From NCBI GenBank assembly GCA_030998225.1, contig JAPYXD010000753.1, forward strand, positions 4,243,501 through 4,307,500: a stretch of DNA of 64,000 nt, written 5' to 3'. Shown piece after piece: positions 1 through 11,175 of the stretch. The notes under the pieces were generated by a model that did not search any database, had not been told where the DNA came from, and saw only the letters and a program-made list of their open reading frames with translations. A program made the position numbers and the translations under genes. Position 1 is the first letter of the stretch; every line of letters begins with the position of its first letter. This DNA comes from Diplolepis rosae. Lineage: Eukaryota; Arthropoda; Insecta; Hymenoptera; Diplolepididae.

Positions 1-1093
1 AATTTTTTGTTCATTAGTGCATATTTTTTGCAAAAAGTGGTTTTTCAAAATTTTCCTGTGTACTTCTCTAGCTAATCATGTCTAAATTACGGAAAAATTT
101 TATTTTTCCTTCTAGGTTTCAAAATATAGGAGAAACCTTTCCGGTCGTGAAGCAATTTCAGTGAATTCAGTTTCTTCAACACGTCTTGAACACCGTCAAT
201 TTGTTGCAAAAAAAAAATAATAAAAGTTTTTTTTATACACTTTAATATATGCACAATCAAGTTGAAAACTAAAACTGATCGCATTCGTTATTTTAATCGT
301 TATTAAAAATCATTGAAAAAACCCCTTAACTTTTAGAATCAGTAAAGCGAGGGAAATTTTTTTTTTGTTATCAGCATTGGATAAAAAGTTGGTATTGTGT
401 TAAGCTGCCTTTTTATTTTCGCGGAGACATGCTTCAAATTAGTTTGATAGGCGCAAAATTTTTTTTTGCTGAAACCTTAGAATTATTTTGTTGCAGAATT
501 GTGCAAATGACAATTATAGTTTGGATTTCGTAAGTTTTATCTAATTCTGTATCCTGCAAATTTGTTATACAATTTTCGAATTTATTTATCTAGTTTGAAA
601 ATTTTCAAATCACTTTATTTTTCATGTCTCAGTTTTATGAACAATCTAAATTTTTATTTCCCCCACCCCATTTTTATAATTATGCGAATTTTTTGTCTCA
701 TAATTCTCTTATGATTTTCAGTTGCGCAAGTATCGTAAATAAATTTAGTTTGGCATTTATTTGTGAAAATAAACAACTGCGGAATAGAGGAAACAAGATT
801 TGTGTTCAGATATTTAAATTGAATAGTTCTAAAAGTAGAAAGTTAAAAGAGTAAAGTTTAGTAATACTAAAATACCTTAATTTTACAGTTTTTAAATGTT
901 AACAATTTTCGAACTTCTATAACATTTTAAATGTTTAGAAATTTAAGAATTAATTGAATCAGATTTAATAAAATTATAACGAGGGGAATTTATGAAAAGA
1001 GATTATATAATAAAAAACGAGAATCGGAAATTTTGTAGATTACGAAAATTAAAGATTTTCCAAATACCATATCTTGGAATAATTTTGTAATCC
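1..1093. other. AT-rich sequence without a recognised gene
   Basis: Very AT-rich sequence with many poly-A and poly-T runs. The open frames on both strands are short, low in complexity and match no family I know. No repeat family described elsewhere in the window is obvious here. Confidence 0.5.
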
Positions 1094-1392
1094 TTAAGGC
1101 CATGCCTACTTATCCGATTCCTATCTTACCAATACTTTTTTTTCGCATTTCCACATTAATTAAGATATTGAGTTGAAACTTTGAGTAATTAAGTAAAAAG
1201 CAATAAGGGACATTTATCTAATCCTATAAATTTATAATTATGAAAAAAAATTCCCAAAATTTTTTATTTTAATTATAAAAATGTTGGACCAGATAAACGT
1301 TTTTAACTCGATATCTCAATTAATGTGTAAATGTGAAGGGCGAAAAAATGTGTCGATAAGGTAGGGATCAGATAAGTAAGACATGGCCTTAA
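1094..1392. mobile_element. Palindromic MITE with TTAAGGCCATG ends
   Basis: The two ends, TTAAGGCCATG and CATGGCCTTAA, are exact inverted repeats. The inversion continues inward with mismatches for about 90 nt (for example CCTATCTTACC against GGTAGGGATC, and CACATTAATTAAGATATTGAG against its near complement). The whole 299-bp unit can fold into a hairpin and has no coding capacity. The outer TTAA may be the target duplication or part of the element. A diverged relative lies near 17875-18052, with CGATAAGGTAGGAATC and TGGCCTTAAGG. Confidence 0.7.
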
Positions 1393-1809
1393 TACATTTA
1401 TTATTAGAATCGCCGAGTAATACGAAAGGAAAAGAGATATGTTTAATAAATTCAAAACAATCTGAAATGAAAATCACTTGCATGTTTATTTCTGCGAATG
1501 CATTGTTTCTCAAATGCAGTGAATGATGAGAACTGAACATATAGTTATCCTTTTGTAGACGCATTCACTCGGAAATCTGTTCTTACCAACAAACCTGCTT
1601 CCTTCGCGATTTCATTACACCTGAAGCAACAAGAAAAGGTGTCATATTACGGCAAAGATTGCTTCAAACTTTCCGTAACTCGCTAATAGAGTTGAGAGAA
1701 AATTTTTAGCATATCGAGTCAAGACGAAAATTTTCAAGTATATACAAATATCATTTAAAAATATTGTGCAGATCTCAACCAAATATACATTTTGGAAAAA
1801 ATTATTGAA

Positions 1810-1965
1810 CCTTATTAAATCCGATTGAACCGAATCAGAATCACGATTGAAACAGATTACTTCAACTGGATTGATTGTTGTACACATTCAATCGGATCAA
1901 CTGTATCGGTTTTATTTGTTTTTTTTATTCGGATCAATCGGTCTCAATCTGTTCCAATTACTTTT
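1810..1965. repeat. Fragment of the GATTCGGATTGA-rich family
   Basis: Several copies of ATCCGATTGAA, ATCGGATCAA and TTCGGATCAATCGG occur in both orientations, as in the much larger block at 2945-4371. It is diverged and has no clear ends. Confidence 0.4.
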
Positions 1966-2221
1966 CTCCCTACAAGAGATTCTGTCCATGATTTATTTTT
2001 ACACATAATAGTAATAAAGATTGAAAGAACTTTCCATTAGATATTAATATTGATAAAAAATCAATGAAAATATATTTGTCGTATATTATTTGTATAGCCA
2101 GAAAGATAAAGGATTTTTCAATGCATTAGTAGGACTGGTAGTAAATCAATATTCGTGATTAACTGTAAATAAGCTCATCCAAAGACTATTATTAATTTCT
2201 TTAAATGTCAATGACAACTGA

Positions 2222-2300
2222 AAGTTGAACATTGAAATTCATGGGACGTCTTCGTCACGCCCGAAAGACGTCCATTATTCTCCTATCCACTGGGTAATGC
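2222..2300. repeat. Solo end of a GACGTC-rich element
   Basis: GGGACGTCTTCGTCACG is followed by AAAGACGTCC and a CCACTGGGT terminus. This is the terminal part of the GACGTC family. A second scrap with GACGTC and AAGACGT motifs is at about 2715-2780. Confidence 0.55.
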
Positions 2301-2305
2301 GTTTT

Positions 2306-2363
2306 TCGAAATAAAATAATAAAATAATAAAATAATAAAATAATAATAATAATAATAAAATAA
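2306..2363. repeat. AT microsatellite (AATAAAAT / AAT)
   Basis: Perfect short tandem repeats of AATAAAAT-type units run into (AAT)n next to the solo GACGTC end. Confidence 0.85.
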
Positions 2364-2944
2364 GAAAGCAGTTTTTTCTGTAATGAAGGGTATCAAAATA
2401 GCAATCTTATACAAAAGAATCCATTGAAATTAATATTTTTTATAGTTCGTCGTGCGTCATTGTCAAGGATCTGAAATATTATATCCTATTCTATTCTTTG
2501 TTAAGTGACAATAATAGGAGCAAGCTGACCTTGCAAAATTTTTAAATGCACAAGATACCATTTTTTTACTATTTACAGTATACACCTTTCGACAGAACAA
2601 TGTATTTCCTCTTTCTAGACAAAACTGTTTTGCATCATTATCGCTCTTACTTCTATTATATATTTCGCATCCTTCAATAGATAGAATTTTCATCCCACGA
2701 GACAAAGAATAGTTTGACGTTCTTGGCGAAAGACGTCTTGTACAATAACCGCATAAGTTTAAGACGTTTTCGCGTCACAAACGTATGTACACCCTCCGTT
2801 CCTCGATTTTAACATTGTTTACAAAGTCACAATCCGTGAGAAACTTTTCTACGCTTTTGTTCGGGACAGTGCTAGTTAGAGTCGCTAAACGTTCCAGAAA
2901 TTTTGTTCTGTTTTTAAAGATATGCAAACAAAGAAACTCCTAAA

Positions 2945-4371
2945 ACCCTGGCGGAAGTTTCGGATTAGAATTCAATCCGAGCGAATCAGACCTATTCCGA
3001 ACCATTCCAAACCAACCCGAAAAACGTTATGTATGTTGTTTGATAAAAAAAGGTCAAAAATCAATCCGACTTAATCCGATTCATTCCGGCTCAATCCGAG
3101 TCATCAATTCGAATAAATCTGATTGAATCTGAGCTCGAAATGATTCGGATTGAAAATTAGGAATGAAGACTTGTTTCGGATTCATTCGGATTGATCCTTC
3201 GGATTGAATCGAATTAAGTCAGATTGACTGAATTTATCCGAATGTATTCGAAGAAAACAGTTTCATTCCGGTCTCATTAAAAAAACGTTATAATTCCTGT
3301 TTGATTCAAAACGATTGAAAATAAATGCGACTTAATCAGATTTATTCTGATTCAATCCGATATGCTAATCCGAATGAATAAAATCTAACTTTTTAGTCCG
3401 AATCAATCTGAATCGATCCTTATTCGGATTTATCCAAAACGAATTTTTAATCCGAATAAATCAGAATGATTCATGTACGGATTGATTCTTATTGATTCAG
3501 ATTGAAAACTTAGTTCTGGTACATTCGGATTAGCATACCGGATTGAATTGTAATAAATAGGATTGTGTCAAATTGATTTTCAATCGTTTAGAATTGAACG
3601 AGATTTATAAAGCTTTTTGGATTAGATCGGAATGAAACTGTTTAGTTCAGATACAAGTTCCGGAATAATTCGTAAAATTTCGGATTGGTTCGGAATGAAT
3701 TTCAATCCGAAACATTCGCCAGGTGAGAGATACAAGACTTGTTTTGTATTGATTTGGAATGGTTCGGAATAGCTCTGATTCGCTCGGATTGAGTTCCAAT
3801 CTAAAACTATCGCTAGGGCAGATAACATTCTTAAAAGGCTATTGTATTTAAATGGTGTCCAGTGAACTGCGTAGAAAATTAAAATTCCCATTCTTTTTGT
3901 CGAAACACATTTTCCTGGCCAAAGCTTCGTAGAGAAAATCAATCCGAGTCATTCCGAACCAATCCGAAAAAAGTTTTGAATTTCTTTCAATGCAAATTGG
4001 TTAAAAATCAATCCCACTCAATTTGATTCATTCCGGTTTAATCGGAGACTTTAATTTAAATGAATCTGAGCTTGGATTGATCTAAACCGAATTCTCAATC
4101 AGAATGAATCCGAACCGATTTGGACTCGGAATGATCCACACCGAATTTTTAATCAAAATCAATCCGAATGAATCGGAGTTTAGAATTATTCGGATTGAAA
4201 ATTCGATTTAGATCAACCCGAGTGGATAAAGGCGAATTGATTTTTTTAACCCAATTGTATCTAATGAGATTCGAAACGTTTTCCAGATTCGTTTGGAATG
4301 GTTCGAATACAGATTTCGGAATGGCTCGGATTCGTTGAGAGTTAATTTCTTTCCGAAACTTTCGTCAGGGT
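2945..4371. mobile_element. GATTCGGATTGA-rich composite element
   Basis: A 1.4-kb block made almost entirely of degenerate TCGGATTGAATC and CAATCCGATTC motifs on both strands. It starts CCTGGCGGAAGTTTCGGATT and ends GAAACTTTCGTCAGGG, which are mutual inverted repeats. An inner palindrome is centred near 3450 (GATATGCTAATCCGAAT on the left, ATTCGGATTAGCATACC on the right). The ORFs across it are translations of the repeat and not genes. Related copies lie at about 12190-12574, 25935-26222 and 30550-30835. The superfamily is unknown. Confidence 0.7.
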
Positions 4372-4424
4372 TAGAAATTTGTCTATATTTTATTGACTAA
4401 CTAATGGGCATGGAGATATATGAG

Positions 4425-4548
4425 AGGTCTTTGAAACGTCTTAAAGACGCCCGAAGGATTTCAGTGTCAGGCGTTTCACTTTTTTTGGACCTTATTTTGC
4501 CTAAAGAAGCTTCTGACGATATGAGACGTTATGACACTGAAATCCCTG
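4425..4548. repeat. GACGTC element fragment interrupted by a CACTG element
   Basis: It contains AAACGTCTTAAAGACGCC and GAGACGTTATGACACTGAAATCC. The same repeat resumes after 4747 as GGGACGTTCTCAAGACATTTG, so the CACTGAG element at 4549-4745 is nested inside it. Confidence 0.55.
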
Positions 4549-4745
4549 CACTGAGAAAAAAATTTATCCAACAAAACTTTTTTGGTTGTCCTGACAAAAT
4601 ATTTTGTTGTCCCAACAAAACATTTTGTTTAAGTAACAAAATTTTATTAATATAGCAAAATGTTTTGTTGTCACAACAAAAGAATTTTGTTAGCTAAATA
4701 CTAACAAAATATTTTTGTTGATTTGACAAAACTGTTTTCTCAGTG
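4549..4745. mobile_element. CACTGAG-ended non-autonomous DNA element
   Basis: A 197-bp element with terminal inverted repeats CACTGAGAAAAAA and TTTTCTCAGTG. The interior is built of (C)AACAAAATATTTTGTTG palindromes. It is flanked by TG on both sides, a possible 2-bp target duplication. A second intact copy is at 36527-36692 (TA on each side) and diverged copies form 40570-41345. CACTR ends with a 2-3 bp duplication recall CACTA/EnSpm elements, but no transposase is present, so this is an inference. Confidence 0.65.
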
Positions 4746-4764
4746 TGGGACGTTCTCAAGACAT

Positions 4765-4850
4765 TTGAAAAAATTTTCTGTAAAAAAAGGAACGCTTTGA
4801 CTCCGCTGGGTATCGAGCCCAGGATTCTAAAAAGCGTTCTTAAGACATTA
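4765..4850 (-). repeat. tRNA-derived repeat, 3' part
   Basis: On the minus strand this reads as a T-arm and acceptor-like tail (CCTGGGCTCGATACCCAGCG) followed by AAAGCGTTCC and a T-run. The same arrangement follows the tRNA-like fold at 17326-17397, so both belong to one tRNA-derived family, possibly a SINE. Confidence 0.5.
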
Positions 4851-5242
4851 ATTAACAAATTTTTCGTCTCTTTTAAAATACAGATATTGAAAATTGAAAA
4901 TCTTAAGTTATTGGGAGTTTTCCTAACTCCGACCTAATTATGTATCGTACCGATTATTCATAAAGGAACAAAGAAATAAAACCTCCTGCAAAGGACAAAT
5001 ACTTAATTTCAAGAGGACCAATTGGCAGAAACTCTCGTCAAAACATTGTATCAAACATATAGAAAAAGCAAGGTTTACAATGTTTACAATGTTTACATGT
5101 ATCTTACTTATTCCGAACGGCATAGAATTTAGGAACACTGTATACAGAAAATTTAATTGAAAATTATATAATCGTGGGACGCGGAAGAGCTGAACCTCTA
5201 TTCTGATTTTCAATATATTATTGTAATTCAAACTTGCAAAGA
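4851..5242. other. AT-rich sequence without a recognised feature
   Basis: I see no gene here, only a short duplicated motif (TTTACAATG three times near 5074-5096). Confidence 0.4.
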
Positions 5243-5442
5243 AATAAGAGAATTAATAGCAGGCTGACTGAATCTCAGGATTCGATCGAAAGCTTATATA
5301 ACTACAGAGATTCCCAAAGGGCACAGAGAGTATTGTCGTCTTTAGGAAATCCTTCCGAAGTCCACGTGTGTCCAAATAATGTAATTTGGACGTCTTACAT
5401 CGTAACTCGGTGGAGATGGGGACAAACTCGTCTTTGGTATCT
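5243..5442. repeat. GACGTC-family sequence leading into a tandem array
   Basis: It contains TCGTCTTTAGGAAATCC, TTGGACGTCTTACATCG and related motifs. This is a diverged half-unit of the array that follows. Confidence 0.5.
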
Positions 5443-6316
5443 CCAAAAGACGTCTTATGGAAATCCATGCGTTTCCAATTAATGTCTTCTGGACACCTCA
5501 TGTCCGGAAGACGTTATCCAAACATAGGACGTCTAAAACACATCAATGGGGCAGAAATAGACGACATAGATTTGAATATCAGGCTTTTGCTGTTTTTAAG
5601 AAGTCTTTTATAAAAAAGACGGATCTAGGACGTAAGACGTTTAAAAGACAACTGATATATCCAAAAGACGTCTTTTGGAAATCCATGCGTATAAAATTAA
5701 TGTCTTGTGGACGCTTCATGTCCGGAAGACGTTATCAAAACATAGGACGTCTAAAACACATCAATGGGGCAGAAATAGACGACATAGATTTGAATATCAG
5801 GCTTTTGCTGTTTTTAAGAAGTCTTTTATAAAAAAAGACGCATTTGGGACGTAAGACGTTTAAAAGACAACTGATATATCCAAAAGACGTCTTATGGAAA
5901 TACATGCGTATAAAATTAATGTCTTCTGAATACCTCATGTCCGGAAGACGTTATCAAAATATAAGACGCCTAAAACACATCAATGGGCAGAAATAGACGA
6001 CATAGATTTGAATATCAGGCTTTTGCTGTTTTAAAGAAGTCTTTTATAAAAAAAGACGCATTTGGGACGTAAGACGTTTAAAAGACAACTGATATATCCA
6101 AAAGACGTCTTATGGAAATCCATGCGTTTCCAATTAATGTCTTCTGGACACCTCATGTCCGGAAGACGTTATCCAAACATAGGACGTCTAAAACACATCA
6201 ATGGGGCAGAAATAGACGACATAGATTTGAATCTCAGGCTTTTGCTGTTCTTAAGAAGTCTTTTATAAAAAAGACGCCTTTAGGACGTAAGACGTCTAAA
6301 AAACAACTAGGACATC
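5443..6316. repeat. Tandem array, four 218-bp GACGTC-type units
   Basis: The motif CCAAAAGACGTCTT recurs at 5443, 5661, 5880 and 6098, so the period is 218-219 bp. The array ends at a diverged copy at 6316. Units are nearly identical and share CTCATGTCCGGAAGACGTT and CATCAATGGGGCAGAAATAG. Similar open frames occur in each unit, but they are one repeat read again and show no start or splice logic. High identity suggests recent amplification or homogenisation. Confidence 0.9.
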
Positions 6317-6700
6317 CAATGGCTGTCCAATCAACGTATCGAAGATGATTAACGTCCTAAAGACATCCTTTAAACCTCCTTAAAACACAATATATTCCTG
6401 GGACATCATTCGTACTGACACTAAATCTCTTGAGAACATCCCTAGGACAGCCAAAGAACGTCTTAGAAACGCCAAATAGACATATGTAGGACATTCTTAA
6501 ATTTTTTCCAATGGGAAGTGATCATAATTACCTAGTGGGTACTCGGACAATGGATGTCTTCTAGACATCTTTCCTCTGAAAGATGTTTTTATGGCATAAG
6601 ACGTCCTCAGGACAGAAAAAGTCCTGACAGAAAAATCCACGGAATCTTTAAGACGTCTCGATGACGTCCAATGTTCCTGTACCCACAGGTTATAGATAAT
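6317..6700. repeat. GACGTC element copies
   Basis: A copy of the subfamily with 'GACATCCAATGGCTGTCC...AACGTCC...AGGACATTC' ends near CCAATGGGAAGTG. A second begins near CTAGTGGGTACTCGG (6531) and runs to CCTGTACCCACAGG. Neither is coding. Confidence 0.6.
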
Positions 6701-7056
6701 GCAGAAAATTGCTGACGTATTCCACCAATCGCCGTATCCATTGGGAAATATCAGTGAGAGAACAGGATTGTTACCAACTGATATAGGGATTAGGTCATTT
6801 CAAGTGAAATTGTGGGTTTTATTTCTTAACCACCTTTCAAATTGGATTTGATGTGAATACGATGACTTCGCAGGTGAAGATATCTTACCGTCTATCTCTT
6901 CAATGTACTTTAGAATCATTTCCAAAGAGTTCGTTTAAATTGAATTTTTGTAATGTGATACTGTGTTAATTTTCAAATGTGCATTCAATTTAGATGCAAT
7001 CTAACTTGATGAGCTTCTTACTCCTTAAAAAAATTTAATATCCTATTTATTCTGTG
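6701..7056. other. Non-repetitive AT-rich sequence
   Basis: No gene or repeat family recognised. Confidence 0.4.
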
Positions 7057-7060
7057 TTAA

Positions 7061-8581
7061 GGGGATTCGCAACCTTTAATATTTTAATTTTTATTTTTGG
7101 GGTTTTTTAAAAATTCCAGCACCTTTATGTATTTTTAAACTAAAAATTTTGAGTTTTTTGGGCATTTTTTGACTTTGAATAATTTTTTTGTTTTTTAAAC
7201 AATTGTCATGATCATTTTTTTATTTTGTTTCTTACAATGTGTAGCAACATTTTGGGTGTGGAAAGGACTCTAGCTAGAAAAATAACTACGAAATTTTGTT
7301 TTTTCATATTTTGGGATATTTTTATTTATTTTTTAATTTTATTTGTAACTTTTTTTCAGTCATGTTGCTTTATTTTCCATACATCGCTCGCAAGTTTGAG
7401 GGCGCCTAGGGCGCGCAATTTGATCGTCGCGCTTCGCGCTCGGTCTTGTGCTCTTCGCATACGTTTAAGTTTATTTCTTATAATTTAATACTGAAGCTCA
7501 AACCAATTTAATGATATTAAAGATGATGTAAATTAGTCATTTTCTCAAATTCACTAAGTTTCTTTTTCAGTTTAAGTGAAACAGGAAATTCAATTTACTT
7601 AAGACTCTATCGGCCTCAAGGAACACATTCTCATCATGACACTTGCGCTTCGCGCTCGATTTTCTGTATGCATTTTTGTAACTTTTTAATAAATTACATG
7701 ATTATTGAGATATTTATTTTCTTCTAAATATTTCAAAAAGGAAAACAATCGTAGACTTTATTTAAGGAAACGATTTTGCAGAACAACGCTTATTTCGTAT
7801 CTCATATATTTCGGTGAAAAAACTGGAATTTTTTAAATATTTAAAATCAAAAAATTAAAATATACATCCTGTCGAGAAATTTCTCGATAAGAATGTATAG
7901 ACCTCATTTAGCCAAACAATTTTTCATCTAAAAGTTTTTTTTGTATCTCACGTATTTTTGTCTAAAAAATGGAATAATTTAAATTTAATCGTATATTTTG
8001 GAATAGAAAAGAAAAATATAACTTTTATAAGAAACTGTGTGAGACAAAACTTGTAGATATTTTTGAAACTAACAACTTTGTATTCTTACGTTTTTTTCTT
8101 ATTTTACATATTATTGTTAAAAAATTGAATTTTGGGTTTTCAATAGTTTTTTTTTTAATTAAAAAAGAAAAATATGCATCTTATGAAAAAATGTTACAAT
8201 TCAAATTTGTAGGTCTTTATTTATTCAATAATATTGTACCATAACGTTTTTTCGTATCTCGTATAATTTAACTTGAAAAAGGTATTTTGATATTGAGTTG
8301 TTTCGAATTTGAATATGCTGTAACATTTCTAATGTCGATTTAATCAAAAAATGTTATAAGGATAATTTGTAGATTTTTATGAGCACTATCAAAAACCTGT
8401 ATTGAAATTTTTTATTTTTTAAAAATTTTTTTTCAAAAACACAAAAGTAGTGCTCAATCCCGCAATTTTGATTGGATGTGGCTGGTTAACGAGCTTGTCC
8501 TTACTTCTTCGGCTCCGATAAAGTGTGCCAAAGCTCAATTCAATCTGATAATTCTGTCGAGAGTTATGCCGCACACGACCT

Positions 8582-8623
<42 letters not shown>

Positions 8624-8992
8624 GGACAGACGGACAGACAGACAGACAGACACTTTCGTAAAAACCCTTTTTTCTGACTCAGGAGGTCTCAAAACGTAAA
8701 GATTTGATGAAAATTTCGAAAGTCATTTTTCACATAAAACCAATACCTTCTCATCCATGATGAGAATGTAAAAAGATCATGACCATTGGTTAAAAAAGAA
8801 AAAAATTATTCAATGTCAAAAAATTCCCAAAAAACTCAAAACTTTTAGTTTAAAAATACATGAAGGTGCTGGATTTTTTTTAAAACTCCAAAACCCTTCT
8901 AAATAAAGGTACTAAACATAAAAAAAGTTATATGGAAGGTCTAAACTTAAAAAATAAAAATATAAAAGGTAGTGGATCACCCCCCCCCCCCC
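7061..8992. mobile_element. TTAA-flanked palindromic element with a CGCGCTTCGCGC insert
   Basis: Outer ends GGGGATTCGCAACC and GTAGTGGATCACCCC are flanked by TTAA at 7057-7060 and 8993-8996. They match the cleaner ends GGGGATCCGCCACC / GGTGGCGGATCCCC of the copies at 50759-51311 and 54787-55409. Inside it, at about 7381-8768, lies a second element that contains CGTCGCGCTTCGCGCTC, a (GACA)n tract at 8579-8650 and the end CATGATGAGAATGT. The same nested arrangement is at 45860-47952. TTAA duplications are typical of piggyBac and Kolobok elements. No transposase is seen. Confidence 0.75.
8579..8650. repeat. GACA microsatellite
   Basis: About eighteen units of GACA/GACG. Shorter versions sit at the equivalent place in the related elements (reverse strand near 9211-9235, and 47521-47549). 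The TDRQTDRQ reading frames are artefacts of this repeat. Confidence 0.95.
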
Positions 8993-9088
8993 TTAACAAC
9001 ATTAAACATAAGTTAAATTTAATTAAATAAGATTATTTTACAATTTGTTTTTTTACATTTATGTCGATCAAACTATCAGAAATTTTTT

Positions 9089-10478
9089 ACATTCTCATCA
9101 TGGATGAGAAGGTATTGGTTTTATGTGAAAAATGACTTTCGAAATTTTCATTAAATCTTTACGTTTTGAGACCCCCTGAGTCAGAAAAAATGGTTTTTAC
9201 GAAAGTGTCTGTCTGTCTGTCTGTCTGTAGGTCGTGTGCGGCATAACTCTCGATAGAATTATCAGATTGAATTGAGCTTTGGTACACTTTATCGGAGCCG
9301 AAAAAGTAAGGACAAGTTCGTTAACCAGCCACATCCAATCAAAATTGAGGGGTTGAGCACCACTTTTGTGTTTTTGAAAATAATTTTTTGAAAAAATCAA
9401 AAATTTCAATACTGGTTTTAGATAGTGCTCATAAATCTCTAAAAATTATCCTGATAACATTTTTTGATTAAATCAAAATTAGAAATATTACAGCATATTC
9501 AAATTCGAAAAAAAAGTCAATATCAAAATTCCATTTTCCAGTTAAATTATACGAGATACGAAAAAACGTTATGATACAATATTATTGAATAAATAAAGTC
9601 CTACAAATTTGAATTGTAACATTTTTTCATAAGATGCATATTTTTCTTTTTAATTAAAAAAAAAAACTATTGAAAATCCAAAATTCAATTTTTTAACAAT
9701 AATATGTAAAATAAGAAAAAAAACGTAAGAATACAAAGTTGTTAGTTTCAAAAAGATCTACAAGTTTTGTCTCACACAGTTTCTGATAAAACATATATTT
9801 TTCGTTTCAATTCCAAAAAATACAATTAAAATTCAAAAATTCCATTTTTTAGACGAAATATGTGAGATTCGAAAAAAACTTTGAGATGAAAATTGTTTGG
9901 CTAAATAAGGTCTACACATTCTTATCGATAAATTTCTCGACAGGATGTATATTTTATGTTTTGATTTTTAATATTAAATAAATTCGATTTTTTTCACCAA
10001 AATATGTGATACGAAATAAGCGTTGTTCTGCAAAATCATTTCCTTAAATAAAGTCTACGATTGTTTTTCCTTTTTAAAAGATTTGGAAGAAAATAAATTT
10101 ATCAATAATCATGTAATTTATTAAAAAGTTACAAAAATGCATACAGAAAATCGAGCGCGAAGCGCGAGTGTCATGATGAGAATGTATTCCTGAAGGCCGA
10201 TAGAGCCTTAAGTAAATTGAGTTTCCTGTTTCACTTAATCTGAAAAAGAAACTTAGTGAATTTGAGAAAATGACTAATTTACATCTTTAATATCATTAAG
10301 TTGGTTTGAGCTTCAGTATTAAATTATAAGAAATAAACTTAAACATATGCGAAGAGCACAAGACCGAGCGCGAAGCGCGAGGTCCAGAAAGAACGGAGCG
10401 CGAAGCGCGACGATCGAATCGCGCGCCCTAGGCGCGCTCAAACTTGCGAGCGAAGCGAGCTGCGCGCAATGAGAATGT
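9089..10478 (-). mobile_element. Inverted copy of the CGCGCTTCGCGC element
   Basis: The sequence from ACATTCTCATCATGG to GAGAATGT is the reverse complement of 7381-8768: ATCGGAGCCGAAAAAGTAAG answers the GGCTCCGATAAAGTG block, and GAGCGCGAAGCGCGAG answers the CGCGCTTCGCGCTC block. With the copy on its left it forms an inverted pair with about 1.37-kb arms and a 320-bp spacer. It carries extra GCGAAGCGC blocks near 10360-10460. No coding capacity is evident. Confidence 0.8.
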
Positions 10479-10499
10479 GCCCGCAAAGCGGGCAGATTT

Positions 10500-10805
10500 T
10501 TATTAATTACTCGCTTAAACTTGCGCTTTTCATTTGATATAAAAGGGAAAGCTTAAAGTCAATGAGATTAAAATGAAAATGTTAATGCAGATTTCCGCTT
10601 TTAGAAGTTCACGTTGTTCTAAATCCCGATAAAGTATTGTTCTCTTTGCATAACTGATTCCTTTATCAATTTCAAACAATATTTGATTAACTGAGGGAAA
10701 CTATCTTCAGTATTAATGATCCTTTATTGGCTTCGGGTAAATAACAGGTGTCTAATAATTTATTAATCTAGTAGAGGAAAAAGGTTGGTAGAGTAATATA
10801 TCTAA
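10500..10805. other. AT-rich sequence without a recognised feature
   Basis: No gene or repeat recognised. Confidence 0.4.
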
Positions 10806-11175
10806 ACTGGACACGTGAACACGGGACGTTTTTCGGACGTCTTAAGGACGTCTCTGGACTTTAATGTTCCCCGAGTAGACACAAGTATATTAGAGATATT
10901 TTGGACGTTTTAGGACTTTTATGTCAAATTTTTGGTTCTTTTCTGAACGTCTCATGTCTAAATAACGTCTTTAAGACATAAGAGTATTTTGGACGTCCTA
11001 ATGACGTCCCAGGAACTTCAGTATTTGGTTGTTTTTTGTTTTTTAAACCTCACATGTTTTGAAGGTAACGTTATATTTGACCAATATCTACTGGACAGAC
11101 TGGACGTCCTAAAGACGTCTTTTGGGCGTTCCGAAGACGTCTTTTAGACGTTCCAAAACGTTTGTGCTTCCATGT
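10806..11175. repeat. GACGTC-rich elements
   Basis: A run of GGACGTCTTAAGGACGTC, CCTAAAGACGTCTTTTGG and similar palindromes spaced every 20-40 nt. At least two element copies are fused. Not coding. Confidence 0.7.

Noticed and set aside
5457..6348. Repeated basic open frames with MSSGHLMSGRRYPNIGRL-like sequence
   Set aside because: Each is one unit of the 218-bp array read again; the same array is also open in other frames and on the other strand.
8476..8661. Open frame with repeated RQTD residues (also 9197-9409)
   Set aside because: It is the translation of a (GACA)n microsatellite inside a transposable element present in several copies and both orientations.
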